DNA of 64,000 nucleotides from Streptomyces djakartensis. GTDB lineage: Bacteria; Actinomycetota; Actinomycetes; Streptomycetales; Streptomycetaceae. The notes under the pieces are model-generated. The model was not told the origin of the DNA. It was given only the letters and a program-made list of their open reading frames with translations, and made no database searches. The stretch covers positions 682,001 through 746,000 of the forward strand of contig NZ_BMWE01000001.1 in assembly GCF_014651075.1 (NCBI RefSeq), written 5' to 3'. Of the stretch, positions 8,901 through 17,377 are shown piece after piece; position 1 is the stretch's first letter, and each line of letters starts with the position of its first letter. A program made the translations under genes and the position numbers.

Positions 8901-10544
8901 CATCCAGTCGTACTTCGGTGCACCGGCAGCAACGGTCTCCACGATCTCCGCGAGCCGCCCCTTGTATCCGGGTGCCACGTCGAGGTGTTCGTACCACTCC
9001 GCCTCACGTATGGCGCGCAGTTCGTCACGGAGCCGCGCGCGGGTGTCCGACAGTTCCGAGCGCAGCGCCTCATGGCTCCTGATCCTTACGTCGAGACGCT
9101 CGGTCGACTGGGTGGCACTGAGCTGGGAGAGCGCGCGCACGGACTGTTCCAGGTCGTTGCTGCCGTCCTGACGCCGGTCGCCCTGAAGGACGCACAAGTT
9201 GCGCAACTCGGGCGGAAGTTGTTGCCGCAGGACCTTCAGAGCCTGGCCCTTCTCACTCGTCACGAGCACTCGCTTGCCGTCCGCTAGCAAGGCGCACACG
9301 AGGTTGGCGATGGTGTGCGTCTTTCCCGTGCCCGGCGGTCCTTGAACGACGACGCCGGTATCGGTCTGTAGGCGCCTCAGCACCTCCCGCTGGGCTTCGT
9401 TCGACAGCAGCGGAAACAGCGGGTCAGGGCCAAGGGCGGGCGGCACGTCACGGCTCCCTGCCGCCGTACCCCACACCCTGCGGTCCTCCGCTTCCAGCTG
9501 GTACAGCAACTGAGCCAGGCCTAGCGGAGCGATAGCACCGGGCTGGGCGAGGCGGTTCGCGATGCCGTCGTAGAAGTTCACGAGGGCACCCTGGCCCCGC
9601 TGGCGGAGAATGATCGCCGGCGCGAACCCAAGCGTGGGCACCGGCAGCGCCGGGTCAGCGGGTGGGCGGGCCCAGCCACGATGGAACGCCACCGCGCGAT
9701 CCGTGCCGAACGCCCTCTCCGACCAGTCGCCGAGCACGTCCTGGGAGTCACGGGACAGCGGATGGAACCCTTCCGTATCGACACGGTCCCGCAGCGGGCT
9801 CAGCAGACGGGTGCTGTAGCCCGCGTCCGCGTCAAGGAACTCGCTGTCCTCCAACCGCGCCGGTTCGCCGGGGGCGAGGGCGACGGTGATGGACATGTTC
9901 GTGGAATTCACGGTGAGTATCAGCGGCGCCGTCAGAATGTGCCGGGTGGTGCGCGCCGACGGACGTGCGGCTCCGACGGTCAGCAATCCGGCGCCCAGTA
10001 CCGCCTCGTATTCCTCGCCGTCCTGCTGAATCCTGGTCGCCATTCGGTACAGCTGCTGATGGAGTTCCCTGTAAGGACGGTCGACGCGCTCTTTCTCCGA
10101 CCACTTTCGCCACGCGTCGAGCCATCTCGTGTAGGCGCGCAGCACGTCGTGCGCTTCCTCCCGACGGATCTCGGAAACTTCGAACAGGTCTCCGTTCTCG
10201 TCCTCCTGCCAACCCTGACCCGGTCCCGACTCGGCCAGCGGAGGTTCTTCGGGCGACGCGGTGGCGGCGGCTTCGGGATCGACCCATCCCACCAGCACCT
10301 CGGGCAGGACAGGAGCCGGGCGAGGCGGGCGGTGTACCACCTTGAGCAGCGTCCGGTCGCCATCCGGGTTCCGCCGGAGCATGTCGTCCGGAAGGTCGGA
10401 AAGCCAGAGGGCATCCGGGTATTTCTGCCAGTCCCGCACTGGCTTGTACGACCCGCGAACAAATTCGCGCATGTACTCGATAAGTTGGCGCGTGCGGTGG
10501 ACCGCCTCCGGATGGTTCGCGCGGAGTGCAGAGTAAAGAGACAC
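5970..10544 (-). CDS. SF1 helicase fused to a DUF559/Vsr-like endonuclease domain
   Basis: A 1,524-aa cytoplasmic protein. Residues 1-370 are an uncharacterised N-terminal region. The Walker A motif GPPGTGKTHT is near residue 400. A long helical insertion follows (about 480-1050). Walker B/DExx is VIVDEASQVG near 1080, and the late SF1 motif NVAASRARDQ is near 1320 (AAA_11/AAA_12-type architecture, as in Upf1-like helicases). The C-terminal ~130 residues carry IDLVV...AVECDG followed by YH, the pattern of PD-(D/E)xK-type DUF559/Vsr-like nucleases. The GTG start has a G-rich ribosome site four bases upstream. It couples to the downstream HEPN-like gene. Such helicase-nucleases are frequent in phage-defence islands, but activity here is inferred. 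Confidence 0.85.
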   Translation of the reverse strand: MSLYSALRANHPEAVHRTRQLIEYMREFVRGSYKPVRDWQKYPDALWLSDLPDDMLRRNPDGDRTLLKVVHRPPRPAPVLPEVLVGWVDPEAAATASPEEPPLAESGPGQGWQEDENGDLFEVSEIRREEAHDVLRAYTRWLDAWRKWSEKERVDRPYRELHQQLYRMATRIQQDGEEYEAVLGAGLLTVGAARPSARTTRHILTAPLILTVNSTNMSITVALAPGEPARLEDSEFLDADAGYSTRLLSPLRDRVDTEGFHPLSRDSQDVLGDWSERAFGTDRAVAFHRGWARPPADPALPVPTLGFAPAIILRQRGQGALVNFYDGIANRLAQPGAIAPLGLAQLLYQLEAEDRRVWGTAAGSRDVPPALGPDPLFPLLSNEAQREVLRRLQTDTGVVVQGPPGTGKTHTIANLVCALLADGKRVLVTSEKGQALKVLRQQLPPELRNLCVLQGDRRQDGSNDLEQSVRALSQLSATQSTERLDVRIRSHEALRSELSDTRARLRDELRAIREAEWYEHLDVAPGYKGRLAEIVETVAAGAPKYDWMPALPASAPREPSLSQDEAQRLLGLVSRHGAGVLDEHAPRCPDPADFVAPVLFEEAVNALDAAVCACAASASDTLALELADCGKELIATLVGLLDAAEHALQSEGLPGDPAAWPPEEWTTRALQDGMAGRRQQLWEGVRQASARAEDVQSVLQHMPFAVLDVPAVALAEESRLIAAGKDLEQYLRAGGKLRKFAPKPVQKEAQAFLRDCRVDGRLPSTPDEISALVAHLAARQCVRQLNERWKSVDAPEAEGSTQVALSELLDRVPTLRAVDGFTQSVRTLHEVLLKARIRATVRTAQQWDDVRTSANGAERLLRAREAEERLRSISEQLPRPDARGVAELAEVHRAVTARDPRAYTSAIDSLTEAFHREADRREARKLLDRLSEDHPELARRFAESPTESAWETRLVNLDGAWAWRQARTFQDSMLAPGREAKLEGELEATETQLRRTVTQLAADRALYHCLDRMTAGQKQALSAYASAMANAGKGMTALGKRHLKAARSAMRDARAAVPAWVMPIKQVAEMIDPEPDAFDVVIVDEASQVGLDGLMLLWLAPRIIVVGDDKQCVPFYTGGKHERLNELLDSLLPHLTDWQRDGLSPKSNLYDLLSARFSETIRLTEHFRCMPEIIKWSSAQFYPDNELVPLRQYGADRLRPLEVVHVQEGRCEGRRETLVNRPEAELIVAKLQELAEDEAYAKRSFGVIVLRSGHQTRLLESLIDTRIDSTIQERHNIRVGTAEQFQGDERDVILLSLVVDADNTRALTGQGDGRRFNVAASRARDQMWLFTSVTPDQLRSRDLRHSLLTYMQAPPELQGTSPGLSAVSSDEQCEPFDSLFEQQVFCRIKERGYHVVPQWKVSGKRIDLVVVGETGRLAVECDGSPYHSTPDQIRDDYERERELRRAGWQFWRIRSSEFALSPEDSLTPLWKRLDALGIRPGATEEAQGDSGSTWAPIEMDDADLTTDEFDAMLDEDASLSLEGA

Positions 10545-10655
10545 CTATCCCCCCAGATCATGGCTCGACCGAAAGCCTTCCAGGATGTGGGAGAGAAGCG
10601 CCGCCTTCAACAAGGACCGGCGAGTAGTGACGTAAACCAGCCACATTCCGCGAAA

Positions 10656-10676
10656 GTTGGCTGTAACCCAGCCAAC
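10656..10676 (-). terminator. hairpin after the NERD gene
   Basis: A perfect 8-bp inverted repeat, GTTGGCTG and CAGCCAAC with a 5-base loop, lies immediately downstream of the NERD stop (10680). On the minus strand the stem is followed by TTT. It also lies upstream of the helicase start (10544), so an operator role for the helicase operon is an alternative. Confidence 0.5.
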
Positions 10677-10679
10677 CGT

Positions 10680-11498
10680 TCAGGAGCGAACCCACGTGCG
10701 GCGATCACGCGCCGCCGCGTACACCAAGTCGACCGCGTCCGGTCTCCAGCCAGTCTTGAGGTGCTTGAACGTCGCGATGTCGCGCTCCTGAAGGACACGC
10801 ACGTCGCGGAGTGACGGCACGACCTGCAGCTCTGCCACCGCAACGAAGGCAAGTACCGGCTGAACATCCACGGGAAAACCACACGCACGCGTCAGCGCGC
10901 TCGATGCCCGACGCGCCTCGGCTCGACTCTTCCGGACGTAGGGGTACGACTGGCCGCCTATCCGAACCGAGTCGTCGCCCACCCACACACGCGCCCCACG
11001 ATGGCACTTCGTGTTGACACAAAAGACTCCGCCCGGACCGATCAGGACGTGATCGATGTCGACATCGCCTGGCAGGGGTATGGAATGCAGTACTCGCCAG
11101 CCTCGCCGCACCAGCCTCTCCAACTCCACTCCCACCCGGCGCTCACCGGCCAGTCCGGTGCGCCAACTGTCCACCTCCAGACGCCTACCGGACAACCTGG
11201 CCAACGCCCACCGCCAGAAGCCGGGTGCCAGTTCGTCCACCTTCGTCTGCAGCGCGTCTCCGGGGCGGTTCCCCGCAAGGTCGTCATCAGAACACAGTGC
11301 CTTGTGCGCTACAGGCAAAGAAGAAGCAGCAAGGTAGGGAGCGAGGGCGTCGAGTACCGCGTCCCGCTGCTCCTCGACCAGAAGCTCCAGAGACCCCGTG
11401 CGGCGGTCGAGCCAGGCGATCTTCGTGCCGTCCGGCTGATTCACGTAGAGACGGTCATGTCCGTAACGCTTCCACACAGAGACCTGTAAGCCGCTCAC
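10680..11498 (-). CDS. NERD-domain nuclease-related protein
   Basis: A 272-aa protein starting at a GTG (MSGLQVSVWKRYG...), with a G-rich ribosome site just upstream. The frame remains open to 11711, but the upstream part is not protein-like. The centre has the NERD pattern: GERRVGVELERLVRRGW, then DIDHVLIGPGGVFCVNTK, in which the Asp and the NTK Lys match the nuclease-like core. NERD domains are related to restriction-endonuclease folds and often accompany helicases. The fourth codon is the rare TTA Leu codon, read in streptomycetes by the bldA tRNA, so translation may be development-dependent if this start is right. Same strand as the helicase pair, 135 bases away. Confidence 0.75.
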   Translation of the reverse strand: MSGLQVSVWKRYGHDRLYVNQPDGTKIAWLDRRTGSLELLVEEQRDAVLDALAPYLAASSLPVAHKALCSDDDLAGNRPGDALQTKVDELAPGFWRWALARLSGRRLEVDSWRTGLAGERRVGVELERLVRRGWRVLHSIPLPGDVDIDHVLIGPGGVFCVNTKCHRGARVWVGDDSVRIGGQSYPYVRKSRAEARRASSALTRACGFPVDVQPVLAFVAVAELQVVPSLRDVRVLQERDIATFKHLKTGWRPDAVDLVYAAARDRRTWVRS

Positions 11499-11921
11499 GC
11501 GCCCCCCGTTTCGGATCCCACCAAAGACCAATGACCATGTGACCAGGGCCAGAAGCAGCGAGCAAGGCGGCCTCATGTATGCGCCGGGCAGGGCGGGTGC
11601 TTCCCAGCCGATTCTGCAGCCAGGGCAGGGCACATCCAGGGCACATGAGCCCGGGAAACGGCGTTGACCCGTGAGAACTACCGAGACGAGTTCCCGCAGG
11701 TCAACGCACATTTAGCCGAGAAAGCACAGGTCACAACCCCGCCCCTCCCATTCGCTGCACGAGTGGCAGGACTTCAGCCACCGGCTGCATGAGGCAGGGC
11801 ATCAGCCTTATTGCCTGGTGTGGCCCTGAGCCAGGGGCAGAACGCCATACTGTTGCCCTGACGACAGCGCGGCGCCGGGGAGCTCGTCCTTCCTGGCGAC
11901 GGGGGAGGAGACCGCTCCGTC
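11499..11921. other. island boundary with gene debris
   Basis: The 423 bases between the divergent NERD and caspase-HSP90 genes hold the right copy of the 76-bp direct repeat (11754-11829). Just before it, a short plus-strand frame near 11663-11750 reads like the end of a protein (...ENYRDEFPQVNAHLAEKAQV...) and then runs out of frame into the repeat; I take it as gene debris. Promoters for both flanking operons must also lie here, but I cannot pick them out with confidence. Confidence 0.5.
11754..11829 (+). repeat. 76-bp direct repeat, right copy (displaced gene 3' end)
   Basis: Copy of 3082-3157, including the stop codon of the hypothetical gene, with no gene body in front of it. It encodes the same C-terminal peptide with a few synonymous changes. 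That suggests an orphaned or imported homologous 3' end rather than a very recent copy. It marks the right boundary of the 3.2-11.8 kb island. Confidence 0.85.
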
Positions 11922-14900
11922 ATGGGCAAGGGTGTGTCACGGGCACTGCTGATCGCGGCCCCTCAGCCAGGTCTTGAGTTCGTCCGCCGGGACACGTCCC
12001 GCCTCAAGGAGGCCCTGCTCGGGTCGGGTTACCCGGACTCCGCCATCACCGTGCTGGACACCGAGGAGCAGACGACCGGGAACGGGATCGTCGCGGCCCT
12101 GAACACCTTTCTGGCCCAGTGCCAGGACTACGACTTCGCTCTCGTCTACTTCTCCGGTCACGGCGTGCGCAAAGGAGACGCGGACTTCCTGGTGCCCAGC
12201 GACGCGGACGACGCGACGCTGCGCAGTCTCATCAAGGTGGCGCCCAACGAGCTGTTGGACAAGTTACGTTCGACGGGCACCGTGATGCTCTGTCTCGATG
12301 CCTGCCGGGACGAGGCCGACCCGGACATCGGGTCCCCGCCCCCGCCGGAGGTGTCGCCCCAGCGCCGCAATGTCGTTCTGGTCCAGGCGTGCGTGGCGGG
12401 GGAACGGGCCATGGGCACCGAGGACGGCAGCTTCATGGGCCGGGCGCTGGCCGAGGCACTGTCCCCGGACACGCCGTGGCGCACGGTCGCCGAGGTGATC
12501 GCTCATGTGAAGCGTCGCACCGAGGAGATCGCCCGGGACAACGGGAGCCGGCACCCGGTGGAGGTCTCGTGGCTGGGCAGTCCTCTGGGCGATCCCCCGG
12601 CCGAACCCTCCCGGCGGGAGATCTGCGAGTCCGGACCGGGCGCCAGAGGGTGGACCGCCGCCATGCACGACTCGCCCCTGTGGGGCAGGGTCACCAGCGA
12701 CGCCGTGGCGACCGGCCGGCTCAAGGACCGCCTCAGTCTGCTGATCGACAAGGTTCTCCGTATCCGGCACGACGCGAACCGGGAACGCAAGGCCGGCCGG
12801 GACCCCTGGGAGGACCCGCAGTTCCCCGAACGTGTCCTCACCCAGCTCCACCGGCTCGTCCCGGAGGGCACTGGAGGACGGCTGAGCCCTCTCGAAGTGG
12901 TCGCTCTCCTGGCGACGCCCTTCGTCCGGGAGGGCGCCGTGGCGTGCAGCCGACGGGCCCTGGCGGAGGTCTACCCGGCGGCGGCCGGTCCCTGCGAGGA
13001 CGAGGACGAACCGCCCGGGCTGGACGGCACGTTCAGGGGTCACATCAGACAGGACATGGAGGACATTCGCAGGGCCTACCGGCAGATCGACGCCAAGCGC
13101 CGCCGGCTGCGCGACACCGGAGCGCACGCCGCGGCGGTCGCCGCCGAACAGTGGCTGCGGCACCGGCTCCTGGCCGACTGGGATCAGCTCTGGTACCCGG
13201 ACGCCGGGCAGGTGATCGGCGCCCTGGAGAGCATGGCGGAGGTACTCGGCCTGCTGACGGACGCCGCCGAGTACGCGGCGTTCCTCGAGATCTCGTCGAA
13301 GTCCACCCGCCGCAACCGGCTGCGTGACGCGCTCCTCCAGGTGGCCTCCCAGATGCGTACCCGCCCGTCGGCCAAGGCCCCGGACGGAAGGACCTGGGAG
13401 AATCAGCTGGCCGAGCGTCTGATGCTGCCCGACACGACGACGTGGCGTCCGGCCCACCTCGCCGGACTCCTGCACATGGCGGAGCTGCTCGCCATCGATC
13501 CCCGGATGCTGGACGGCATCGTCGTGGACCACCTCGGGGAAGACCCCACCGTGGCCGACCCGGCGAGACTCGCCGCCGGGCTGGACGACGGCGGCTTCGC
13601 CCCCTCCGGCGGTCACGGCTGGGGGCTGGTGTTCGAGTGCCCCGGCGCCGCCCTGCACGTGGCGCTGGACCGCCAGGCGCACGCCGCGACTGCCGCCGCG
13701 CAGGACCTCCGCGACGCCCACCGCGGTGCACCCCTGTTCGCCGGGCTCCCCCGGCACATCGGCACAGGCGGCCTGGAGCCGCAGAACGGAAGCTACAAGT
13801 CGCCACCGCCCCGCTTTCAGCTCGCGGAGGACGGCGTCAAGCCCCTCATCATGGGCACCCAGCTCTACGGCGACCATATGCTCGCCCTCCGGGAGCTCTA
13901 CCAGAACGCCCTCGACGCCTGCCGTCGGCGCCATGCCCGCCAGAACTACGCCGCCACCGTCCCGCAGCAGGAGGGCGGCCTCCGCCCGGGCACATCCGTC
14001 AAGGAACTGGCCGAGTACACCGTCACCTTCGTCCTGGGGCGCAACGAGCACGGGCGGATCTACCTGGAGTGCGCGGACAACGGCATCGGCATGACCGAGG
14101 AGGAGCTCGACAAGCTCTTCTCCCAGGCCGGCCAGCGGTATGAGCAGTCGCCACACCACGTCCGCGAACTGCGCCGCTGGCGCCGCAAGGGCGTGAAACC
14201 CGAACTGAACAGCCGCTTCGGCATCGGCGTCTTCAGCTACTTCATGCTCGCCGAGACGATCGAGGTCACCACCCGGCCCGCCGACGAGAGCGGATCCGGC
14301 AGTGGCGGCGTCGGCCACCACGTCCATGTCACGTCGGACTCCGGCCTGATGCGCACCTCAGCCGACCGGTCCATGGAGGCCGGCACCCGGGTCCGCCTCT
14401 ACCTGCGCCCCGAATTCACCGAGGCGCCCCCCTCCGTCATCAGGATCCTGCGGGAACAGATCTGGCACACCCCGGTGCGGCTGCGTGTGGAGGACCGTCT
14501 CACCACACCGCACGACCACGACGAATGGGAGCCGGGCGTCCTGAAGTCGATCACCCCCGTGGTGCCCCAGGAGTCGCCCGAGGGCCCGTGGTGGGTCCGG
14601 GGTCAAGGCGCACGTCTGGTGGACGGAATCTTCGTGGGGGGCGACCAGCGGCCACACGGCTACGTCGTCAACCTGCGCCGTCGTCACCGACCGGATCTCA
14701 GCGTCAGCCGCAACCAGCTCCACGGCTTCACGGCCGACCTGGTCCGCCAGGAACTGGCCGAGGCCGTGGACACACTGAGGCTCTGGGACCCGATCCCTCT
14801 CAACTGGCTGTGGGACCTCGTCAAGGACGACGCCCGCATCGGCGAGACCGTGCTCCGGCGCCTGCTGTCCAGCGGTGTCCGGGTGAGGCTCGACACGTGG

Positions 14901-17045
14901 CACGGCGCGACCGTGAGTTCCCCAGTCCGCCCGATGGCCCTGGCTTCGCTCGGCTGTCTCCCTGCCGACGATGTCCGCAGCTCGGTCTCGTCCACCGACA
15001 CCGAGGAGATCGCCTCCCCGGCCTACTTCTTCCGCTGGTGGAGGTCCCAGCTGGTGGACGATCCCGGGCAGGGACGCCGGCCGAGGCGTGACCGCGCTGT
15101 CATCGGCTGCCCGGCCGGGTTCCCGGAACCCACGGCCCTCGACGGGCTGTTGTTCCGGACCATGCCCGACTCCCGCTGGGGCCCCATGGTGGCGGCGCTC
15201 AGGGCGGCTGTGGACGGCGGGCACGACCTGCGGACCGTTGTACGCGCCCTCCGGCGCTACGCCGTCGCCGGGGTCCCGGTCCCGGAGGTGGACGACATTC
15301 CGGGGCTGGCCGACATCGAAATCGGCCCACTGCTGGCCGAACTCTGTGAGGCCTATACCGATGGAGGCCGTTACACCGCGCTCCTGAAAGGCTTGGAGCC
15401 ACCGGCCCACATCCCCCTCCTGCTCATCGCCGGCCTGCATGGCAAGACGCTCCGGGAGATCGCCGAACTCGTCGGCCGGCTCCGGCCCCTCATCCCCGGG
15501 ATCCCGGAGCCGCCGGAACTCGGTGAGCTCGCCCGGCACATTCCGGACCAGCAGGAACTCGCTGTCCTCGGCGCTGAACAGGTCTCGGAGCTCAGGGTCC
15601 TCCCCGAGGACGTGACGCCTTCCGTCGCCGCCTTCATCGCCAAGCAACTCGGTATCGAACCCGCCGCCGTCGCGGCTGTCGCCCGACGCTACGAGCGGTT
15701 CGGCTTCCGGGTGAGCGGGGACCTGGACGACGTCCGGTTCGTGGACGGCGACGAAGCGGCCCTTGGCCTCACACATCCCATGTTGACGCTGGAACTGCTG
15801 GCTCAGCCGTCCATCAGCCTGCTGAGGCTGGTCCGGCTGTCGGCCAAGCGCGGTGACCCGACGGTGGAATACACCGCCCGCTCCATCCGAGAGATCGCGG
15901 AGCGGCTACGCCTGCGGATGGACGACCCTTCGGGTGGCCCCCTGGCATCAGTCCAGGCACCCTCGTGGTGGGCCGGCCTCGGGCAGGGAGACGAGGTCGA
16001 CGGCCCGCTGAGCACCTGGACCGTGCTGCGAACTCTGTGGAACAGACCGGAACCCGAATGTGTGGAGGACGACATCGGAGCGGTCAAGGCGCTGGCCGCA
16101 GCGGGACTCGTACGCGCCGAAACCGTCGAAGCGGTGCGTACGTGGTGGCGGACCCCGGCCCACGAACGCCCGGACGTACTGGTCGACGACGACAGGTCGC
16201 TGCGTTTCCGTGGCCGCGGCTGGGATTTCTCGGCCGGCCACGACCCCGCGTCCAACCGTGTCGACACCCTGTTCCTCGTGATCCTTGCGGCTCAACTGCG
16301 CACCACGGTCGGTGAAGCGGCCGACGCCGTGCGCCGGGCCGCCGAACCGTACGGCATCGACGTCGTCCAGGTGCCCGAGGAGTCCCTCGGCCTGAAGCCT
16401 CATCTCCGGGTGGTCGAGGCGCTGTGCACGGCCTGGGCGCACGAGTGGAAGACCGAGGTCACCCGCCGGGAGATCATCACCTACGCCCGCGCGTGCCGAG
16501 TCTCCCTGGACGTGGCGGTGTCCGAACTGCGCGCCTACGAGGCCCTCGGCGCCCCCGCGCTGCCGGCCGTCGCGGCGCCCTCCGGGATGGAGGCGCCCAG
16601 CCAGGCACTGGACGCGACGGTCCGGACCACCCTGGAGCAACTGCTCCAGTTCGAGCCCCTGAGCCGGGGAAGCGTCACCCCGCTGAAGCTGACCATCACC
16701 GCCGTGCGGATGGGCCTCGGTCTGTGCGAGACCTACCGGGCGCTCGCCTCCTACTCGGAACTGGGGCTGACCCTGGACTGCCCCCTGCCCCGGGACCCGG
16801 CCCCGGACGACACCCACGCCCCCGACTGGCGGGACGTCGTCATCCTCACCGAGCGCCTCACCGGGAGCGAACCGGCCCTGGCCGGCGAGGTGACGGAGGA
16901 GCACATCCGGCTGGCGGCTGAGGAGACCGGACTGGACGCTCCCGAGGTCCACCGGCGCCTGACCTTTTACGCGCCGCTGTTCGGCTATCGCGTCCCGTCC
17001 AGGGAGGCGGGCCGTACCCCGGAGGCGGAGAAGGAGTCCATGTGA
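11922..17045 (+). CDS. caspase-like protease / HSP90-type ATPase fusion
   Basis: A 1,707-aa protein. Residues 1-190 form a peptidase C14 (caspase-like) domain, with His80 in YFSGHG and Cys128 in LCLDACRD as the catalytic pair. Residues ~220-600 are a helical region with degenerate His/Asp motifs, similar in style to the inactive-HD regions linked to such proteins. Residues ~640-790 contain a GHKL/HSP90-like ATPase: ELYQNALDA (N box, ~655), DNGIGM (~718) and FGIGVFS (~766). The remaining ~900 residues look like serial winged-helix modules. Its stop overlaps the next gene (ATGTGA), starting a three-gene operon. The layout fits NTP-dependent conflict systems in which an ATPase sensor controls an effector. 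The sensed signal and the cleavage target are unknown. Confidence 0.85.
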   Translation: MGKGVSRALLIAAPQPGLEFVRRDTSRLKEALLGSGYPDSAITVLDTEEQTTGNGIVAALNTFLAQCQDYDFALVYFSGHGVRKGDADFLVPSDADDATLRSLIKVAPNELLDKLRSTGTVMLCLDACRDEADPDIGSPPPPEVSPQRRNVVLVQACVAGERAMGTEDGSFMGRALAEALSPDTPWRTVAEVIAHVKRRTEEIARDNGSRHPVEVSWLGSPLGDPPAEPSRREICESGPGARGWTAAMHDSPLWGRVTSDAVATGRLKDRLSLLIDKVLRIRHDANRERKAGRDPWEDPQFPERVLTQLHRLVPEGTGGRLSPLEVVALLATPFVREGAVACSRRALAEVYPAAAGPCEDEDEPPGLDGTFRGHIRQDMEDIRRAYRQIDAKRRRLRDTGAHAAAVAAEQWLRHRLLADWDQLWYPDAGQVIGALESMAEVLGLLTDAAEYAAFLEISSKSTRRNRLRDALLQVASQMRTRPSAKAPDGRTWENQLAERLMLPDTTTWRPAHLAGLLHMAELLAIDPRMLDGIVVDHLGEDPTVADPARLAAGLDDGGFAPSGGHGWGLVFECPGAALHVALDRQAHAATAAAQDLRDAHRGAPLFAGLPRHIGTGGLEPQNGSYKSPPPRFQLAEDGVKPLIMGTQLYGDHMLALRELYQNALDACRRRHARQNYAATVPQQEGGLRPGTSVKELAEYTVTFVLGRNEHGRIYLECADNGIGMTEEELDKLFSQAGQRYEQSPHHVRELRRWRRKGVKPELNSRFGIGVFSYFMLAETIEVTTRPADESGSGSGGVGHHVHVTSDSGLMRTSADRSMEAGTRVRLYLRPEFTEAPPSVIRILREQIWHTPVRLRVEDRLTTPHDHDEWEPGVLKSITPVVPQESPEGPWWVRGQGARLVDGIFVGGDQRPHGYVVNLRRRHRPDLSVSRNQLHGFTADLVRQELAEAVDTLRLWDPIPLNWLWDLVKDDARIGETVLRRLLSSGVRVRLDTWHGATVSSPVRPMALASLGCLPADDVRSSVSSTDTEEIASPAYFFRWWRSQLVDDPGQGRRPRRDRAVIGCPAGFPEPTALDGLLFRTMPDSRWGPMVAALRAAVDGGHDLRTVVRALRRYAVAGVPVPEVDDIPGLADIEIGPLLAELCEAYTDGGRYTALLKGLEPPAHIPLLLIAGLHGKTLREIAELVGRLRPLIPGIPEPPELGELARHIPDQQELAVLGAEQVSELRVLPEDVTPSVAAFIAKQLGIEPAAVAAVARRYERFGFRVSGDLDDVRFVDGDEAALGLTHPMLTLELLAQPSISLLRLVRLSAKRGDPTVEYTARSIREIAERLRLRMDDPSGGPLASVQAPSWWAGLGQGDEVDGPLSTWTVLRTLWNRPEPECVEDDIGAVKALAAAGLVRAETVEAVRTWWRTPAHERPDVLVDDDRSLRFRGRGWDFSAGHDPASNRVDTLFLVILAAQLRTTVGEAADAVRRAAEPYGIDVVQVPEESLGLKPHLRVVEALCTAWAHEWKTEVTRREIITYARACRVSLDVAVSELRAYEALGAPALPAVAAPSGMEAPSQALDATVRTTLEQLLQFEPLSRGSVTPLKLTITAVRMGLGLCETYRALASYSELGLTLDCPLPRDPAPDDTHAPDWRDVVILTERLTGSEPALAGEVTEEHIRLAAEETGLDAPEVHRRLTFYAPLFGYRVPSREAGRTPEAEKESM

Positions 17046-17377
17046 CAGCCCATGAGGACGTGCCCTACCGGGAGCAGCGGGTCGCACCGCCCGGCGATCT
17101 GCGGCAGCACACGGACGAGGCGGGCATCCCGGAGTTCACCGGCACCTGCCCGGTCTGCCACGGCAGCAACGTGTTCGCGCTCCCCCGCCTCTCCCCCGGC
17201 ACCGTGCTCAAGGGATGGCCCTGGCGGCGCAACGGCGGCCCCGTCGCCCCGGACCCCGAGCAGCACCGCATGGATTGCGAGTGCCCGGTCACCCACCCTC
17301 AGGACCCCTTGGAACACGGGGGCTGTGGTGCGTGGTGGACGGTTGTGGTCCGGCCGGCCGCACCGCAGGGGTCCTGA
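17042..17377 (+). CDS. small Cys-rich (zinc-ribbon-like) protein in the caspase-HSP90 operon
   Basis: A 111-aa protein starting at a GTG inside the overlap with the caspase-HSP90 stop. It has CPVC near residue 36, a C-x-C pair (CECP) near residue 80 and a further Cys near residue 94 (GGCGAWW), spaced as in a metal-binding ribbon. No membrane helix or signal peptide. I do not recognise a named family. Its TGA overlaps the ATG of the next gene (TGATG), so all three genes are co-translated and probably act together, for instance as a structural or adaptor component. Confidence 0.65.
   Translation: MTAHEDVPYREQRVAPPGDLRQHTDEAGIPEFTGTCPVCHGSNVFALPRLSPGTVLKGWPWRRNGGPVAPDPEQHRMDCECPVTHPQDPLEHGGCGAWWTVVVRPAAPQGS

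Noticed and set aside
10680..10895. A second small gene opposite or overlapping the NERD gene
   Set aside because: Frames here are shadows; NERD homology spans the same bases.
12264..14327. 687-codon frame antisense to the caspase-HSP90 gene
   Set aside because: Shadow of the real gene; no recognisable motif and no operon context.
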